Origin: UBA11957 sp963603285 | GTDB taxonomy: Bacteria > Bacillota > Clostridia > Lachnospirales > Lachnospiraceae | Assembly: GCA_963603285.1 (NCBI GenBank) | Contig: CAVCMG010000010.1 | Location: 1-64,000 of the forward strand | DNA: 64,000 bases | Direction of reading: 5' to 3' | Part shown: one piece after another, positions 1-7,919 of the stretch | Numbering within the stretch: position 1 is the first letter of the stretch | How the letters are laid out: the number at the start of each line of letters is the position of its first letter | Translations under genes and position numbers: made by a program | Notes under the pieces: generated by a model | Told to the model about the DNA's origin: nothing | The model's input: the letters and a program-made list of their open reading frames with translations, nothing else | The model's database searches: none

Positions 1-345
<345 letters not shown>

Positions 346-383
346 GTGTTCATAATCAGAAGTGCACAAAACGACTGGAAGCT

Positions 384-407
384 CAAAATCAAGCTTGCTT
401 GATTTTG
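384..407 (-). promoter_or_regulatory. Hairpin in the rRNA leader
   Basis: A perfect 11-bp inverted repeat (384-394 with 397-407) with a 2-nt loop lies between the rRNA promoters and the 16S start. There is no T-run after it, so it is more likely a processing or folding element of the rRNA leader than a terminator. The role is inferred from position only. Confidence 0.45.
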
Positions 408-683
408 TGTTTACAGACGATTTTGTATAGGGCGGATGCCCAACAGCGAACAAGCTGTGCTTGTGAGCTGCACTTCGTCATACAATGAGTTCAGTCCAAG
501 TTCAACATAAACTTACTAGCTTACATATCCCTTTTTACTGTTTTAAAGGATCTTTCGATCGTTCTTTGAATGTGTCCGTCTTTCCGGACTGTCTTTATCA
601 AAGAATTTTCGAGGATTGTATTTATGTGTTTCACTGTTCAGTTATCAAGGTTCTCATCTTGCCGCTTTCGCAACAGCTTGATT

Positions 684-712
684 ATCTTATCACTTCATTT
701 TCAGTTTGTCAA
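684..712 (-). promoter_or_regulatory. rRNA operon promoter, proximal
   Basis: Reading left, TTGACA (707-712) is followed after exactly 17 nt by TAAGAT (684-689), a four-of-six match to TATAAT. It is the closest of three tandem sigma-A-like promoters to the 16S gene and would give a leader of about 330 nt. Confidence 0.7.
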
Positions 713-775
713 GAACTTTTTAAGTTATTTTCAAACTTTTTTTGAAGTTGTTTGCTGTTGTCTGACAGCTTGTTT

Positions 776-804
776 AATTTATCATAATCAACAGATACTG
801 TCAA
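776..804 (-). promoter_or_regulatory. rRNA operon promoter, middle
   Basis: TTGACA (799-804), a 17-nt spacer and TAAATT (776-781) read toward the 16S gene. It has the same geometry as the neighbouring promoters and the surrounding DNA is AT-rich, as is usual upstream of rRNA operons. Confidence 0.7.
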
Positions 805-875
805 GCACTTTTTACAACTTTTTTTGTGAGCTTTTATGCAAGTTCACGAAGTTGTGTTTCAGCGACAACTTCATT

Positions 876-904
876 AGGATATCACTGGGGAGATGGTTTG
901 TCAA
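876..904 (-). promoter_or_regulatory. rRNA operon promoter, distal
   Basis: TTGACA (899-904), a 17-nt spacer and TATCCT (876-881) read toward the 16S gene. It is the most upstream of the three tandem promoters. The minus-10 box matches the consensus in four of six positions. Confidence 0.6.
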
Positions 905-996
905 CAAGTTTTTTCGGAAAGTTTCAAATTTTTATTCAAAGGCGAAATTGTAGGGGATTTGTGGGAAATGTGGGTGTATTTTGAACAATTTTGGGG

Positions 997-1152
997 GACG
1001 GACGAAAAAGGAGCGGCAGCCTCCAGGTATATGTATATATTGCTGCGCTCCGGCTCCGTCGGTCCGAGCCTGTAGTCTCGGACTCTTACTCGCTGAAGTC
1101 GCTTGCAATATATACATATACCTGGAGGCTGCCGCTCCTTTTTCTGACTTTG
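997..1152. repeat. Long perfect palindrome with conserved flanks (copy 1)
   Basis: A perfect 39-bp inverted repeat (1005-1043 with 1105-1143) encloses a 61-nt centre, which itself contains a 7-bp inverted pair (GTCCGAG/CTCGGAC). The outer flanks are GACGGACGAAA (997-1007) and TTTCTGACTTTG (1141-1152). The same two flanks surround a different palindrome at 58497-58549, so this looks like a member of a dispersed palindromic family rather than a chance hairpin. It lies between the amino-acid transporter terminator and the rRNA promoters and contains no convincing gene. Confidence 0.85.
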
Positions 1153-1223
1153 CATGATATAAAGCTGTTACGTTTTGAAACGTACAGTAGAATTTTCTTC
1201 TATATATAAGACACAAAGAATAC

Positions 1224-1272
1224 AAAAACTGACACTCTTTTAAGCCTACAATTGCAGGCAAAGAGTGTCAGT
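1224..1272 (-). terminator. Rho-independent terminator of the amino-acid ABC operon
   Basis: A 13-bp stem (1229-1241 with 1260-1272), with further GCCT/AGGC pairing inside the loop, is followed on the minus strand by TTTTTG. It starts about 30 nt after the stop codon of the ATPase gene at 1301. Confidence 0.9.
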
Positions 1273-1300
1273 CTTTCTTCTATACATATACGTTTTTGAA

Positions 1301-2086
1301 TTATCCTTCGAAGTATCTCGTCAGGAACTGACGAGTTCGTTCCTGGGTGGGGTGTTCGAAGACTTCCTGGGGGGTGCCGTATTCGGCTACTACGCCGTCG
1401 TCCATGAAGAGGACTTTGTCGGAGACGTCACGGGCGAACTGCATTTCGTGGGTGACGATGACCATGGTGGCGTGCTGGTCGGCGAGGCCGCGGATGACTT
1501 TTAAAACTTCTCCGGTCAGCTCGGGGTCGAGGGCGGAGGTTGGCTCGTCGAAGCAGAGGATGTCGGGCTGCATCATGAGGGCGCGGGCGATGGCTACGCG
1601 CTGCTGCTGGCCGCCGGAGAGCTGGTGGGGGTAGTTGTCCATCTTGGCGCTCAATCCTACGCTGTCGAGGAGGGCTTCACCCTGGGTTTTGATTTCATCA
1701 AGGATTTTCTTTTTGTTGGCTTTAAAATCCGGTCTTTTCTGTTCGATCAGGGTCTTTGCGAGGGTAACGTTCTGCAAAGCGGTGTACTGGGGGAACAGGT
1801 TGAAGGACTGAAAAACCATGCCAAAGTGCAGGCGGTTTTCGCGGATTTCGGCTTCACTCATGCGACCGGCGGTTTCGGAATCGAATACGGGCTTGTCGTT
1901 GACAAGGATACGGCCACTGGTGGGTGTTTCGAGAAAGTTCAGGCAGCGAAGCAGTGTAGTCTTACCACTGCCGGATGTACCGATCATGGACAGGGCTTCG
2001 CCTTTCTCCAGCGTAAAGCTGATGTCTTTTAATACCTGCGTATTGTCAAAGGTTTTGCAGATATGCTGTACTTCTAATATCGGCAT
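1301..2086 (-). CDS. Polar amino-acid ABC transporter ATP-binding protein
   Basis: The 261-residue protein is a complete GlnQ/HisP-type ATPase that powers amino-acid uptake at the cytoplasmic membrane. Visible motifs in order are Walker A GTSGSGKT (36-43), Q-loop VFQSFNLFP (91-99), signature LSGGQQQR (156-163), Walker B ILCFDEP (176-182) and the H-loop THE near residue 212. The ATG is preceded by AGGAGG that overlaps the stop of the permease gene 11 nt upstream, so the two are probably translated together. The substrate cannot be read from the ATPase; the binding protein at 3104-4003 sets it. It is the last gene before the operon terminator. Confidence 0.95.
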   Translation of the reverse strand: MPILEVQHICKTFDNTQVLKDISFTLEKGEALSMIGTSGSGKTTLLRCLNFLETPTSGRILVNDKPVFDSETAGRMSEAEIRENRLHFGMVFQSFNLFPQYTALQNVTLAKTLIEQKRPDFKANKKKILDEIKTQGEALLDSVGLSAKMDNYPHQLSGGQQQRVAIARALMMQPDILCFDEPTSALDPELTGEVLKVIRGLADQHATMVIVTHEMQFARDVSDKVLFMDDGVVAEYGTPQEVFEHPTQERTRQFLTRYFEG

Positions 2087-2097
2087 AACGCCACCTC

Positions 2098-2784
2098 CTA
2101 TCTAAAGTAATTGAGTTTCTCTTCCAGACGGTTCAGAAGGATCGTCAGAATGCCATTGAACACCAGATAATATACTGCGGTAAAGAACAGCGGCCAGATC
2201 TGACCGGAAATACCATTGGAGCCTTTCATGAAGGCCTGTCCGGCCCAGATGATCTCCTGCAGGGCGATGATACGCGCAAGGGATGTATCCTTGACCAGAG
2301 TAATGATCTCGTTGGACATCGGCGGAACGATGCGCTTGATCATCTGCAATAAGGTGACCTTGAAAAAGATCTGAGATTTTGTCATACCTAGGACAAGTCC
2401 GGCTTCCTGCTGGCCAACCGGAACGCCCTGGATGCCACCGCGGTAGATTTCGGAGAAGTAGCAGGCATAGTTAAAGATAAAGGATACGGCTGCTGCCATA
2501 AATCTGCCGGATTCGCCGCCTCCCCAGATGGGATTGTGCAGGACAAGTCCCGGAAAGTAGTAGATGATCAGCAGCTGGATCATTAAGGGTGTACCGCGCA
2601 CGATCCAGACGATAATCTTGACCAGAAAGCTCAGGGGCTTGAATCGGGACATGGAGCCAAAGGCGATGACCAGGCCCAGAGGGAAGGCGCCGAGTAGTGT
2701 TACGAAAAATAATTTTAAGGTTTGTATGAAGCCTACGTTCAGGGCGTTGACGACGATAGGCATCTGTTGCATGATCGTTTCCAT
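2098..2784 (-). CDS. Polar amino-acid ABC transporter permease
   Basis: This is a 228-residue HisM/GlnP-type inner-membrane permease with about five hydrophobic segments. The cytoplasmic EAA loop that docks the ATPase is clear (FSEIYRGGIQGVPVGQQEAG). A longer reading frame begins at 2850, but the ATG at 2784 has an AGG about 7 nt upstream and matches the usual family start, so it is preferred. It lies between the ATPase gene (11-nt gap) and a large hairpin that separates it from the binding-protein gene. A single permease gene suggests it works as a homodimer. Confidence 0.93.
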   Translation of the reverse strand: METIMQQMPIVVNALNVGFIQTLKLFFVTLLGAFPLGLVIAFGSMSRFKPLSFLVKIIVWIVRGTPLMIQLLIIYYFPGLVLHNPIWGGGESGRFMAAAVSFIFNYACYFSEIYRGGIQGVPVGQQEAGLVLGMTKSQIFFKVTLLQMIKRIVPPMSNEIITLVKDTSLARIIALQEIIWAGQAFMKGSNGISGQIWPLFFTAVYYLVFNGILTILLNRLEEKLNYFR

Positions 2785-2912
2785 GGAAAACCTCGTTTCT
2801 GTATGTATTGGATTTCTTTCTCTAAAAACCCGTATTGGTGTATTATACACTATCTTGCGCTGTTTTTCTATTGTTTTATCACAATAAAGTGGTTTTTATG
2901 TGGCGTATTGAC

Positions 2913-2999
2913 GCACGAGGATGGCTATAAATATTCTCCCCGAAAACGCAAACCGTTTTTTAGCGTTTTCGGGGAGAATATTTATAGCCATCCTCATGC
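2913..2999. repeat. Long perfect palindrome between binding-protein and permease genes
   Basis: A perfect 33-bp inverted repeat (2917-2949 with 2963-2995) has a 13-nt loop. Three further base pairs lie outside a single mismatch (GCA at 2913-2915 with TGC at 2997-2999). It is far longer than an ordinary terminator stem and has no T-run. It sits inside the amino-acid transporter operon, so the transcript would carry an 80-nt double-stranded rod that could slow transcription or protect the upstream binding-protein message. Its flanks (GACGCACGA and CTGATTT) loosely recall those of the palindromes at 997-1152 and 58497-58549. Confidence 0.85.
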
Positions 3000-3022
3000 T
3001 GATTTACATTCCATTCCCATGC

Positions 3023-3068
3023 AAAACAGAAACATGGAGCGTGAGAACTTATGCTCACGCTCCATGTT
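3023..3068 (-). terminator. Terminator after the amino-acid binding-protein gene
   Basis: A perfect 15-bp stem (3031-3045 with 3054-3068) is followed on the minus strand by TTTCTGTTTTGC. It lies 35 nt past the binding-protein stop and before the permease gene. Partial termination here would give more binding protein than permease and ATPase, a common arrangement in such operons. Confidence 0.8.
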
Positions 3069-3103
3069 TCTACTATATATATGTAGTTTACGGAATGTCC
3101 GGA

Positions 3104-4003
3104 TTACTGCTGGTCTACAAGGGCTGCCTGTACGCCGTAGGTCTCGGCGATTTTCTCCAGTGTACCGTCTTCGCTGCTGGTTTTCAGAAAGTCGTTAAGG
3201 GCATCTGTCAGATCAGAGCCCTGGCGGAAGCCTACGCCGTACTCTTCTGTGGAAAGACCGATGGTATAGGTCAGATTTTCGTAGCCTGTGCCTTCGCCTA
3301 CCATGGCGGCTGCCATCAGGGAGTCGATGATAGCGGCATCGGATGTACCTGCGGCTACTTCCATAAGGGCATCGGACTGTGCCTTAACCGGTGTGGCGTT
3401 GAAGCCTTTCTCTGTAGCTACGGCTTCACCGGCACTGCCTGCCTCTACGGCAAAGTTCAGATCTTTTAAGCTGTCTTCTGTCTGGTACTGGTCTGCTTTA
3501 TCAGCCGGTACAACAACAATCTGTGCGTTATTTAAGTAAGCATTGGTGCAGCTCATGGAGCTCTTGACTTCGTCTGTCAAGGTCATACCGTTCCATACGC
3601 AGTCGATGGTCTTGCCATCAAGCTCGAGGATCTTGTTATCCCAGTCGATCTCTACGAACTCGGCTTCCACACCGATGCTCTCAGCAAAAGCCTTGGCCAG
3701 ATCTGCGTCAAAGCCGATCCAGTTACCGCTTTCGTCTTTATAGTCCATTGGCTCAAAATCCGTGATACCTACAACCAGCTTGCCCTGACCCTGTACATAG
3801 GCGAGATCGCTGTCAGCGGATGCTTCGCTTGTGACAGAAGCCTCATCTGTAGCGGATGTGGCGGAGCCTTCTGCTTCGGATGTTGTGCTTGCTGTGGAGG
3901 CGCTGCCGGATGCTGCTGCAGATGATGAAGTGGAACCGCAGCCAGCCAGAAGGGATACACCCATCATTGCTGTAAGTGTCATTGCCAGTACTTTCTTTTT
4001 CAT
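3104..4003 (-). CDS. Amino-acid ABC transporter substrate-binding lipoprotein
   Basis: This 299-residue protein starts with a lipoprotein signal peptide ending in LLAGC (lipidated Cys22). A Ser/Thr/Ala-rich linker to about residue 68 follows, then an SBP_bac_3 domain beginning GKLVVGITDFEPMDYKD. It should sit on the outer face of the membrane and deliver a polar amino acid to the permease and ATPase downstream. The start has a good ribosome-binding site (GAGGAG). A TTGCAC-17-TATTAT promoter lies at 4066-4094. The exact ligand is not readable; glutamine, cystine and other polar amino acids are all possible. Confidence 0.94.
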   Translation of the reverse strand: MKKKVLAMTLTAMMGVSLLAGCGSTSSSAAASGSASTASTTSEAEGSATSATDEASVTSEASADSDLAYVQGQGKLVVGITDFEPMDYKDESGNWIGFDADLAKAFAESIGVEAEFVEIDWDNKILELDGKTIDCVWNGMTLTDEVKSSMSCTNAYLNNAQIVVVPADKADQYQTEDSLKDLNFAVEAGSAGEAVATEKGFNATPVKAQSDALMEVAAGTSDAAIIDSLMAAAMVGEGTGYENLTYTIGLSTEEYGVGFRQGSDLTDALNDFLKTSSEDGTLEKIAETYGVQAALVDQQ

Positions 4004-4040
4004 AATTTTATCTCCTCTTTTTCATTTTTCCTTTTTGCAT

Positions 4041-4066
4041 TACCACTTTACCGTGGCACAGTGGTA
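4041..4066. promoter_or_regulatory. Operator-like dyad at the amino-acid transporter promoter
   Basis: TACCACT (4041-4047) and AGTGGTA (4060-4066) form a 7-bp inverted repeat just downstream of, and touching, the minus-10 box of the binding-protein promoter. Placed over the expected transcription start, it is well positioned for a repressor. No regulator gene for it is seen nearby. Confidence 0.45.
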
Positions 4067-4094
4067 TAATATCATAACATTACCCAAAGTGCAA
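4066..4094 (-). promoter_or_regulatory. Promoter of the amino-acid ABC transporter operon
   Basis: TTGCAC (4089-4094), a 17-nt spacer and TATTAT (4066-4071) read left toward the binding-protein gene at 4003. The short leader carries the TACCACT/AGTGGTA dyad at its start. Confidence 0.75.
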
Positions 4095-4170
4095 GAACTT
4101 CTTTTATTTCTTTTCAGAGTAGTTTATAATAGGGAAATGATGTAATTCATTTATATAGGAGGATAGACCT

Positions 4171-4644
4171 ATGGGAAAATTATACCGTTTTCATAACGAT
4201 GTGGATACTGACCAGATCATCGCATCCCAGTATCTGTTATTTCCGACCATCGACGAGATGAAAACACATACCTTTGAATCTCTGGATCCGGACTTTGCCA
4301 GCAAGGCAAAACCGGGCGATTATGTAGTTGCCTGTGAAAACTTTGGCTGCGGTTCTTCCCGCGAGCAGGCTCCGGCTGTCTTAAAGGCGCTGGGCATCAA
4401 AGCTGTCGTTGCCAAATCGTTTGCCCGTATCTTTTACAGAAACGCCATCAACATCGGTCTGCCGGTCATTGTCTGTAAGGATCTGTATGACCATGTAGCG
4501 GACGGTGATGAGATGGAGCTTGACCTTGAGGCCGGTACGATCGTAAGCGGCGGCCAGACCTTTACCTGTACCAAACTGCCTGCCAAGATGCAGAGCATTC
4601 TGGATCAGGGCGGACTGATTGCTTCATTAAATAAGGAGGACTGA
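4171..4644 (+). CDS. Aconitase-family hydro-lyase small subunit, first pair
   Basis: The 157-residue protein is a LeuD/HacB-type swivel domain, the small subunit of heterodimeric isopropylmalate isomerase or homoaconitase-like enzymes. It shows DTDQIIASQYLLF near residues 12-24, GCGSSREQAP and AKSFARIFYRNAINIGLP. The substrate-specificity loop after YL reads LFPT, not the NTSD-like or VY-type loops I associate with isopropylmalate isomerases. The strong AGGAGG site and a possible TATAAT minus-10 box at 4125-4130 mark the operon start. The large subunit begins 3 nt after the stop. A second, diverged pair follows at 5987-7732. Confidence 0.9.
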   Translation: MGKLYRFHNDVDTDQIIASQYLLFPTIDEMKTHTFESLDPDFASKAKPGDYVVACENFGCGSSREQAPAVLKALGIKAVVAKSFARIFYRNAINIGLPVIVCKDLYDHVADGDEMELDLEAGTIVSGGQTFTCTKLPAKMQSILDQGGLIASLNKED

Positions 4645-4647
4645 TCT

Positions 4648-5898
4648 ATGGGAATGACTATGGCTGAAAAAATCATCGCCTGTGCCGCCGGTGTGGACTC
4701 GGCAAAAGCCGGAGATATCCATACTGTAGAGCTGGACAGACTGATGAGCAACGATGGTACGACACATCTGACCATCGACATGTATAACAAACTGAAACAT
4801 CCGCATATCAAGGACAAGAGCAAGCTGGTCTGGATCGTGGATCACAATATTCCGTCCGATTCGCCAAAGACCGCTGCTTCCCACAAGAAAATGCGTGACT
4901 TTGCCCGTGAAAACGGCATTACCTACTACGAAGGCGAGGGTGTCTGCCATCAGGTTATGATGGAAAACCATGTCCGTCCCGGTGAGCTGATCTTCGGCGC
5001 GGACAGCCATACCTGCGCTTACGGCGCTCTGGGTGCCTTCGGTACCGGTGTTGGATGTACCGATTATCTGTACGCTATGGTAACGGGTACATCATGGCTG
5101 TTAGTGCCGGAAACGCTGCGCTTTAACCTGACCGGCAAGCTGCCGGAGGGTGTATACGCCCGCGATCTGATCCTGACGATCATCGGCAAGATCGGTGCCA
5201 ACGGTGCCAACTACAAGGCTATGGAATTTGCCGGTGAGGGCTTAAAGAGTCTGAACATGAGCGACCGTATCTCCATCTGCAACCTCTGCGTGGAGGCCGG
5301 AGCCAAGACAGCCCTTATGGAGGCTGACGAGGTGGCGCTTGCCTACTTAAAAGAGCATGGCCGCGAGCCGAAGGCCCTGTTTACCAGCGATCCGGATGCC
5401 AATTTTGCCGCTGTTTACGATATCGACCTGTCCGAGATCCAGCCGATCGTTGCCAAACCGCATTTCGTTGACAATGTCGTTCCGGCAAAGGAATCCCTCG
5501 GCGTACATATCGACGAAGCGTTCCTCGGTTCCTGCAACAATGGCCGTATCGAGGATCTGCGTGTGGGCGCTGCCCTCTTAAAAGGAAGAAAGGTGCATCC
5601 GCTGGTACGTTTTCTTGTCGTTCCGGCCAGCCGTTCCATTTACAGACAGGCTGCCGATGAAGGACTTCTGGATATCTTTATGGAAGCCGGAGCGATCGTG
5701 ATGAACCCGAACTGCAGCGTATGCTGGGGTTCCTGTCAGGGTGTCATCGGCGAGGGCGAGACGCTGATCAGTACCGGTACACGTAATTTCAAGGGCCGTG
5801 CCGGTCACAGAGACTCCTTTGTCTATCTGGCCAGCGCAGCTACGGTAACGGCATCCGCCATCATGGGTGAGATTGCCACAGCGGATATGTTAAAATAA
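4648..5898 (+). CDS. Aconitase-family hydro-lyase large subunit, first pair
   Basis: This 416-residue large subunit of the LeuC/HacA type carries the three cysteines that bind the 4Fe-4S cluster: Cys296 (GSCNNGR), Cys356 and Cys359 (NCSVCWG). GADSHTCAYGALGAFG is the usual substrate-binding segment. With the small subunit just upstream it should form a cytosolic dehydratase/hydratase acting on a 2- or 3-hydroxy di- or tricarboxylic acid. No leuA or leuB gene is adjacent, so isopropylmalate isomerase is only one possibility; methylmalate, dimethylmalate or homoaconitate-like substrates are alternatives. An 88-nt gap separates it from the second pair. Confidence 0.92.
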   Translation: MGMTMAEKIIACAAGVDSAKAGDIHTVELDRLMSNDGTTHLTIDMYNKLKHPHIKDKSKLVWIVDHNIPSDSPKTAASHKKMRDFARENGITYYEGEGVCHQVMMENHVRPGELIFGADSHTCAYGALGAFGTGVGCTDYLYAMVTGTSWLLVPETLRFNLTGKLPEGVYARDLILTIIGKIGANGANYKAMEFAGEGLKSLNMSDRISICNLCVEAGAKTALMEADEVALAYLKEHGREPKALFTSDPDANFAAVYDIDLSEIQPIVAKPHFVDNVVPAKESLGVHIDEAFLGSCNNGRIEDLRVGAALLKGRKVHPLVRFLVVPASRSIYRQAADEGLLDIFMEAGAIVMNPNCSVCWGSCQGVIGEGETLISTGTRNFKGRAGHRDSFVYLASAATVTASAIMGEIATADMLK

Positions 5899-5986
5899 CA
5901 TTTTTCTTTCATTATATTTACAGTGGACAATAGCATAAACGTTTTGTATATGCACAGAAAACAGATTCAGATAAGAGGAAAACACT

Positions 5987-6484
5987 ATGAGTGAAACATT
6001 TACCGCCAGAGTCTGGGTACTGGGCGACGACATCGATACCGATATCATCATCCCCACCGAATATCTGGCATTAAAAACCGTACAGGATATGACGCCGTAC
6101 GCCTTTTCTCCGCTGCGTCCTGAGCTGGCTGCACAGATCCAGCCGGGCGATGTCATCGTAGCCGGTAAGAATTTCGGCTGCGGTTCCTCCCGTGAACAGG
6201 CTCCGGAGATCATCAAGGCGCTGGGTATCAAAGCCGTGATCGCGAAATCCTTTGCCCGTATTTTTTACAGAAACTCCATCAACAACGGTCTTCTGCTGAT
6301 TGAAAACGCTGATCTGCACGATGCTGTGACCGAGGGCGATACTATCGAAGTGACCGTCGGTGAAAAAATCGCAGCAAACGGTAAGACCTACGAGATCGCT
6401 TCTCTGCCGGAGAATCTTCTGGAGATTCTCAATGCCGGTGGTCTTGTCAAAGCCATGCGCAAGAGAAACGGACTGGAGGACTAA
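5987..6484 (+). CDS. Aconitase-family hydro-lyase small subunit, second pair
   Basis: This 165-residue small subunit is homologous to the one at 4171-4644, with DTDIIIPTEYLALKT, GCGSSREQAPEIIKALG and AKSFARIFYRNSINNG. The loop after YL is ALKT, again different from typical LeuD and different from the first copy, so the two enzymes probably do not share one substrate. A weak AGAGG site precedes the ATG. The stop is 3 nt from the start of the matching large subunit. No terminator is visible in the 88-nt gap before it, so all four genes may form one transcript. Confidence 0.9.
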   Translation: MSETFTARVWVLGDDIDTDIIIPTEYLALKTVQDMTPYAFSPLRPELAAQIQPGDVIVAGKNFGCGSSREQAPEIIKALGIKAVIAKSFARIFYRNSINNGLLLIENADLHDAVTEGDTIEVTVGEKIAANGKTYEIASLPENLLEILNAGGLVKAMRKRNGLED

Positions 6485-6487
6485 GCT

Positions 6488-7732
6488 ATGGGATATACGA
6501 TCATTGAAAAAATCTTAAAGCACAATACAGGCGTTGCCGACATCAAAGCCGGTGACATCGTTACCACAAACGTTGACCGCGTGATGATCCACGATATCTT
6601 CATTCCTTTCGTTGCTGAAAAGTTTGAAGAGATGGGCTTTACAAACCTCTGGGATCCGGATAAGGTCGTTCTGATCTACGACCATATGGTTCCGGCCAGC
6701 CAGGTCGACGATACGAGACATTTCCGCGCCGGTGACGCTTTTGCCGCCAAGTACGGCATGAAAAACGTCCACAGAAGCGACGGTATCTGTCACCAGCTGA
6801 TGACCGAGGCCGGTTACGTCAAACCGGGCAACGTGGTCTTTGGTACAGACAGCCACACCACAACCTACGGCTGCGTCGGCGCTTTTTCTTCCGGTATCGG
6901 CTACACCGAGATGGCCTCGATCCTGGGTACCGGCCAGCTCTGGGTCAAGGTTCCCCAGACGATCAAGGTTACGATCAACGGTACATTGCCGTCCAATGTA
7001 ACCTCCAAGGATATCATCCTGCGTCTGATCGGCGATCTGCGTGCCGACGGCGCTACCTACCAGGCACTGGAATTTACCGGAAGCACGGTAAAGGATATGT
7101 CCGTTGCCAGCCGTATGACCATCGCCAATATGGCCATCGAGGCCGGTGCCAAATGTGCACTGTTCACACCGGACGAAAAGACAGCTGCATACTGTGAGAT
7201 CGAGTTAGACGATTTCCAGAAATCCCTTGTCGGCGATCCGGACGCTGCCTATGTGCGAGAGATCACCTATCAGGCAGAGGATCTCGTACCGGTACTGGCA
7301 TGTCCGTCCCAGGTTGACAATATCCATCCGGTCAAAGAGCTTGCCGGTACAAAGATCGATCAGGTCTTTATCGGTTCCTGCACCAATGGCCGTCTCGAGG
7401 ATCTGCAGCGTGCCGCCGCTATTCTCAAGGGCAAGAAAGTCGCTCCATTCGTCCAGCTGATCGTCACACCGGCCAGCCGCAAGATCTACCGCGAGGCACT
7501 GGCAGACGGTACGCTCGATATTCTCTCCGATGCAGGCGCGATCATCACCCATCCGGGCTGTGGTCTCTGCTGTGGACGTACCGGCGGTATCCTGACCGAC
7601 GGTGAGCGCGTCGTTGCCACAAATAACCGGAACTTCCTCGGCCGTATGGGTACCTCCAAGGTCGAGATCTTCCTTGCTTCTCCGGCTACGGCTGCTGCAT
7701 GTGCGGTGGCTGGGGAGATTGTGGAGGCATAA
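6488..7732 (+). CDS. Aconitase-family hydro-lyase large subunit, second pair
   Basis: This 414-residue large subunit has cluster cysteines at Cys298 (GSCTNGR), Cys358 and Cys361 (GCGLCCG). Note the extra Cys362 beside the canonical one. FGTDSHTTTYGCVGAFSSG corresponds to the conserved substrate-binding region. The GSCTNGR and PGCGLC motifs are closer to canonical LeuC than the variant motifs of the first large subunit (GSCNNGR, NCSVCWG). If one pair serves leucine synthesis, this is the likelier one, but that is inference. It is followed by a terminator at 7784-7861. Confidence 0.92.
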   Translation: MGYTIIEKILKHNTGVADIKAGDIVTTNVDRVMIHDIFIPFVAEKFEEMGFTNLWDPDKVVLIYDHMVPASQVDDTRHFRAGDAFAAKYGMKNVHRSDGICHQLMTEAGYVKPGNVVFGTDSHTTTYGCVGAFSSGIGYTEMASILGTGQLWVKVPQTIKVTINGTLPSNVTSKDIILRLIGDLRADGATYQALEFTGSTVKDMSVASRMTIANMAIEAGAKCALFTPDEKTAAYCEIELDDFQKSLVGDPDAAYVREITYQAEDLVPVLACPSQVDNIHPVKELAGTKIDQVFIGSCTNGRLEDLQRAAAILKGKKVAPFVQLIVTPASRKIYREALADGTLDILSDAGAIITHPGCGLCCGRTGGILTDGERVVATNNRNFLGRMGTSKVEIFLASPATAAACAVAGEIVEA

Positions 7733-7783
7733 TATCTTGCATCCATTGTACTTTTTACATATAAATAATATCATTTAAAAAAT

Positions 7784-7861
7784 AAAAACTGCCAGATAGC
7801 TACGCTTTTAACTCACAGATTACTTCCTGCTTTGTAAAGCGTATGCTGTCCGGCAGTTTTG
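7784..7861. terminator. Terminator between convergent operons
   Basis: AAAACTGCC and GGCAGTTTT form the base of an imperfect long stem (the AGCTACGCTTT and AAAGCGTATGCT arms add to it). A-runs on one side and T-runs on the other let it end both the hydro-lyase operon (plus) and the ABC cassette (minus). Confidence 0.7.
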
Positions 7862-7919
7862 TCACATATACCTCTCGTCCAATTTATTCTCGCTTGTGCT
7901 ATCCCAATGTAAAATACAT

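Noticed and set aside
901..1261. Small frames spanning the long palindrome at 997-1152
   Set aside because: Their near-repeated peptides come from the two palindrome arms, and no ribosome-binding site is present.
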